DNA of 64,000 nucleotides from NCBI RefSeq assembly GCF_900166585.1, contig NZ_FVZC01000008.1:434001-498000 (forward strand), given 5' to 3'. Shown one piece after another: positions 63,914 through 64,000 of the stretch. The notes under the pieces were generated by a model. That model ran no database searches and was not told the origin of the DNA. It saw nothing but the letters and a program-made list of their open reading frames with translations. How positions within the stretch are numbered: the stretch's first letter is position 1; each line of letters opens with the position of its first letter. Made by a program: the position numbers and the translations under genes. This DNA comes from Mesobacillus jeotgali. Lineage in GTDB: Bacteria > Bacillota > Bacilli > Bacillales > Cytobacillaceae.

Positions 63914-64000
63914 TTATTCGACCACACCTGTTCTCATAATTTCAAAATCAATCTTCACATCGACTTTGCTTTCTGGGTACATGCTATGCCATTTCTCAGT
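63914..64000 (-). CDS. C-terminal end of a Ger(x)C-like spore germination protein (partial)
   Basis: The minus strand reads in from the right edge as TEKWHSMYPESKVDVKIDF, EIMRTGVVE, stop. The pattern W-x-x-x-[YF]P-E-x-x-V-x-V-x-(I/V)-x-x-x-(I/M)-x-x-T-G is the usual end of GerAC/Ger(x)C lipoproteins. Only 28 residues are visible, so the call is tentative. Confidence 0.55.
   Translation of the reverse strand, partial: TEKWHSMYPESKVDVKIDFEIMRTGVVE

Overview
The window reads as one stretch of a low-GC, spore-forming, flagellated member of the Bacillaceae, probably close to Bacillus/Mesobacillus; the genus is my inference. Reasons: the gene order tagO - lytR - yvyE - degSU - degV - comFA/FC - flgM...hag...fliDST - hpf - secA - prfB - cccB - ftsEX - ctpB - minJ follows the Bacillus subtilis arrangement, there is an sda gene and the tail of a GerAC-like spore germination gene, and SigA, SigD and SigB type promoters can be read directly.

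Layout. 1-920: wreck of an IS1182-like transposase. 991-4007: a three-component glycosylation operon (GtrB, GtrA, GT-C enzyme) on the minus strand. 4329-6957: an MBOAT/DHHW pair for acylating a cell-surface polymer. 7092-10124: a secreted glucosaminidase with five PA14-like repeats. 10381-22737: wall teichoic acid (WTA) genes: tarI, tarJ, three polyol-phosphate transferases (one fused to a GT2 glycosyltransferase), tagD, tagB, tagGH, tagA and tagO. 22807-23844: an LCP ligase that would attach the polymer to peptidoglycan.

23952-31107: yvyE, degS-degU, a small sda gene, degV, then comFA-comFC-yvyF. A cluster of six DnaA boxes lies in front of comFA. 31122-42132: late flagellar genes flgM, flgN, flgK, flgL, yviE, fliW, csrA, hag, flaG, fliD, fliS and fliT. 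The flagellin gene is the most unusual locus. A group I intron sits in its last codons, the intron itself encodes a second copy of the flagellin C-terminus, and a decayed LAGLIDADG homing endonuclease lies antisense just downstream.

42236-53511: hpf, a DUF1028 gene, secA, prfB with its +1 frameshift, a NERD-domain gene bracketed by two six-unit arrays with an exact 21-bp period, a four-domain CoA-disulfide reductase fusion, a YitT protein and a cytochrome c-551 lipoprotein. 53801-57181: an AT-rich pair (DUF6270 and an LtaS-like enzyme). 57567-63852: ftsE, ftsX, an M23 hydrolase with coiled coil, ctpB, a third array with about 21-bp period, and a MinJ-like PDZ membrane protein. The right edge holds the C-terminus of a GerAC-like gene.

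The left half therefore builds, exports, decorates and anchors cell-wall polymers. The middle carries the DegSU/Sda/DnaA/competence decision genes and the late flagellar regulon (FlgM-SigD, FliW-CsrA-hag). The right half holds general secretion, translation and division/cell-wall hydrolysis genes.
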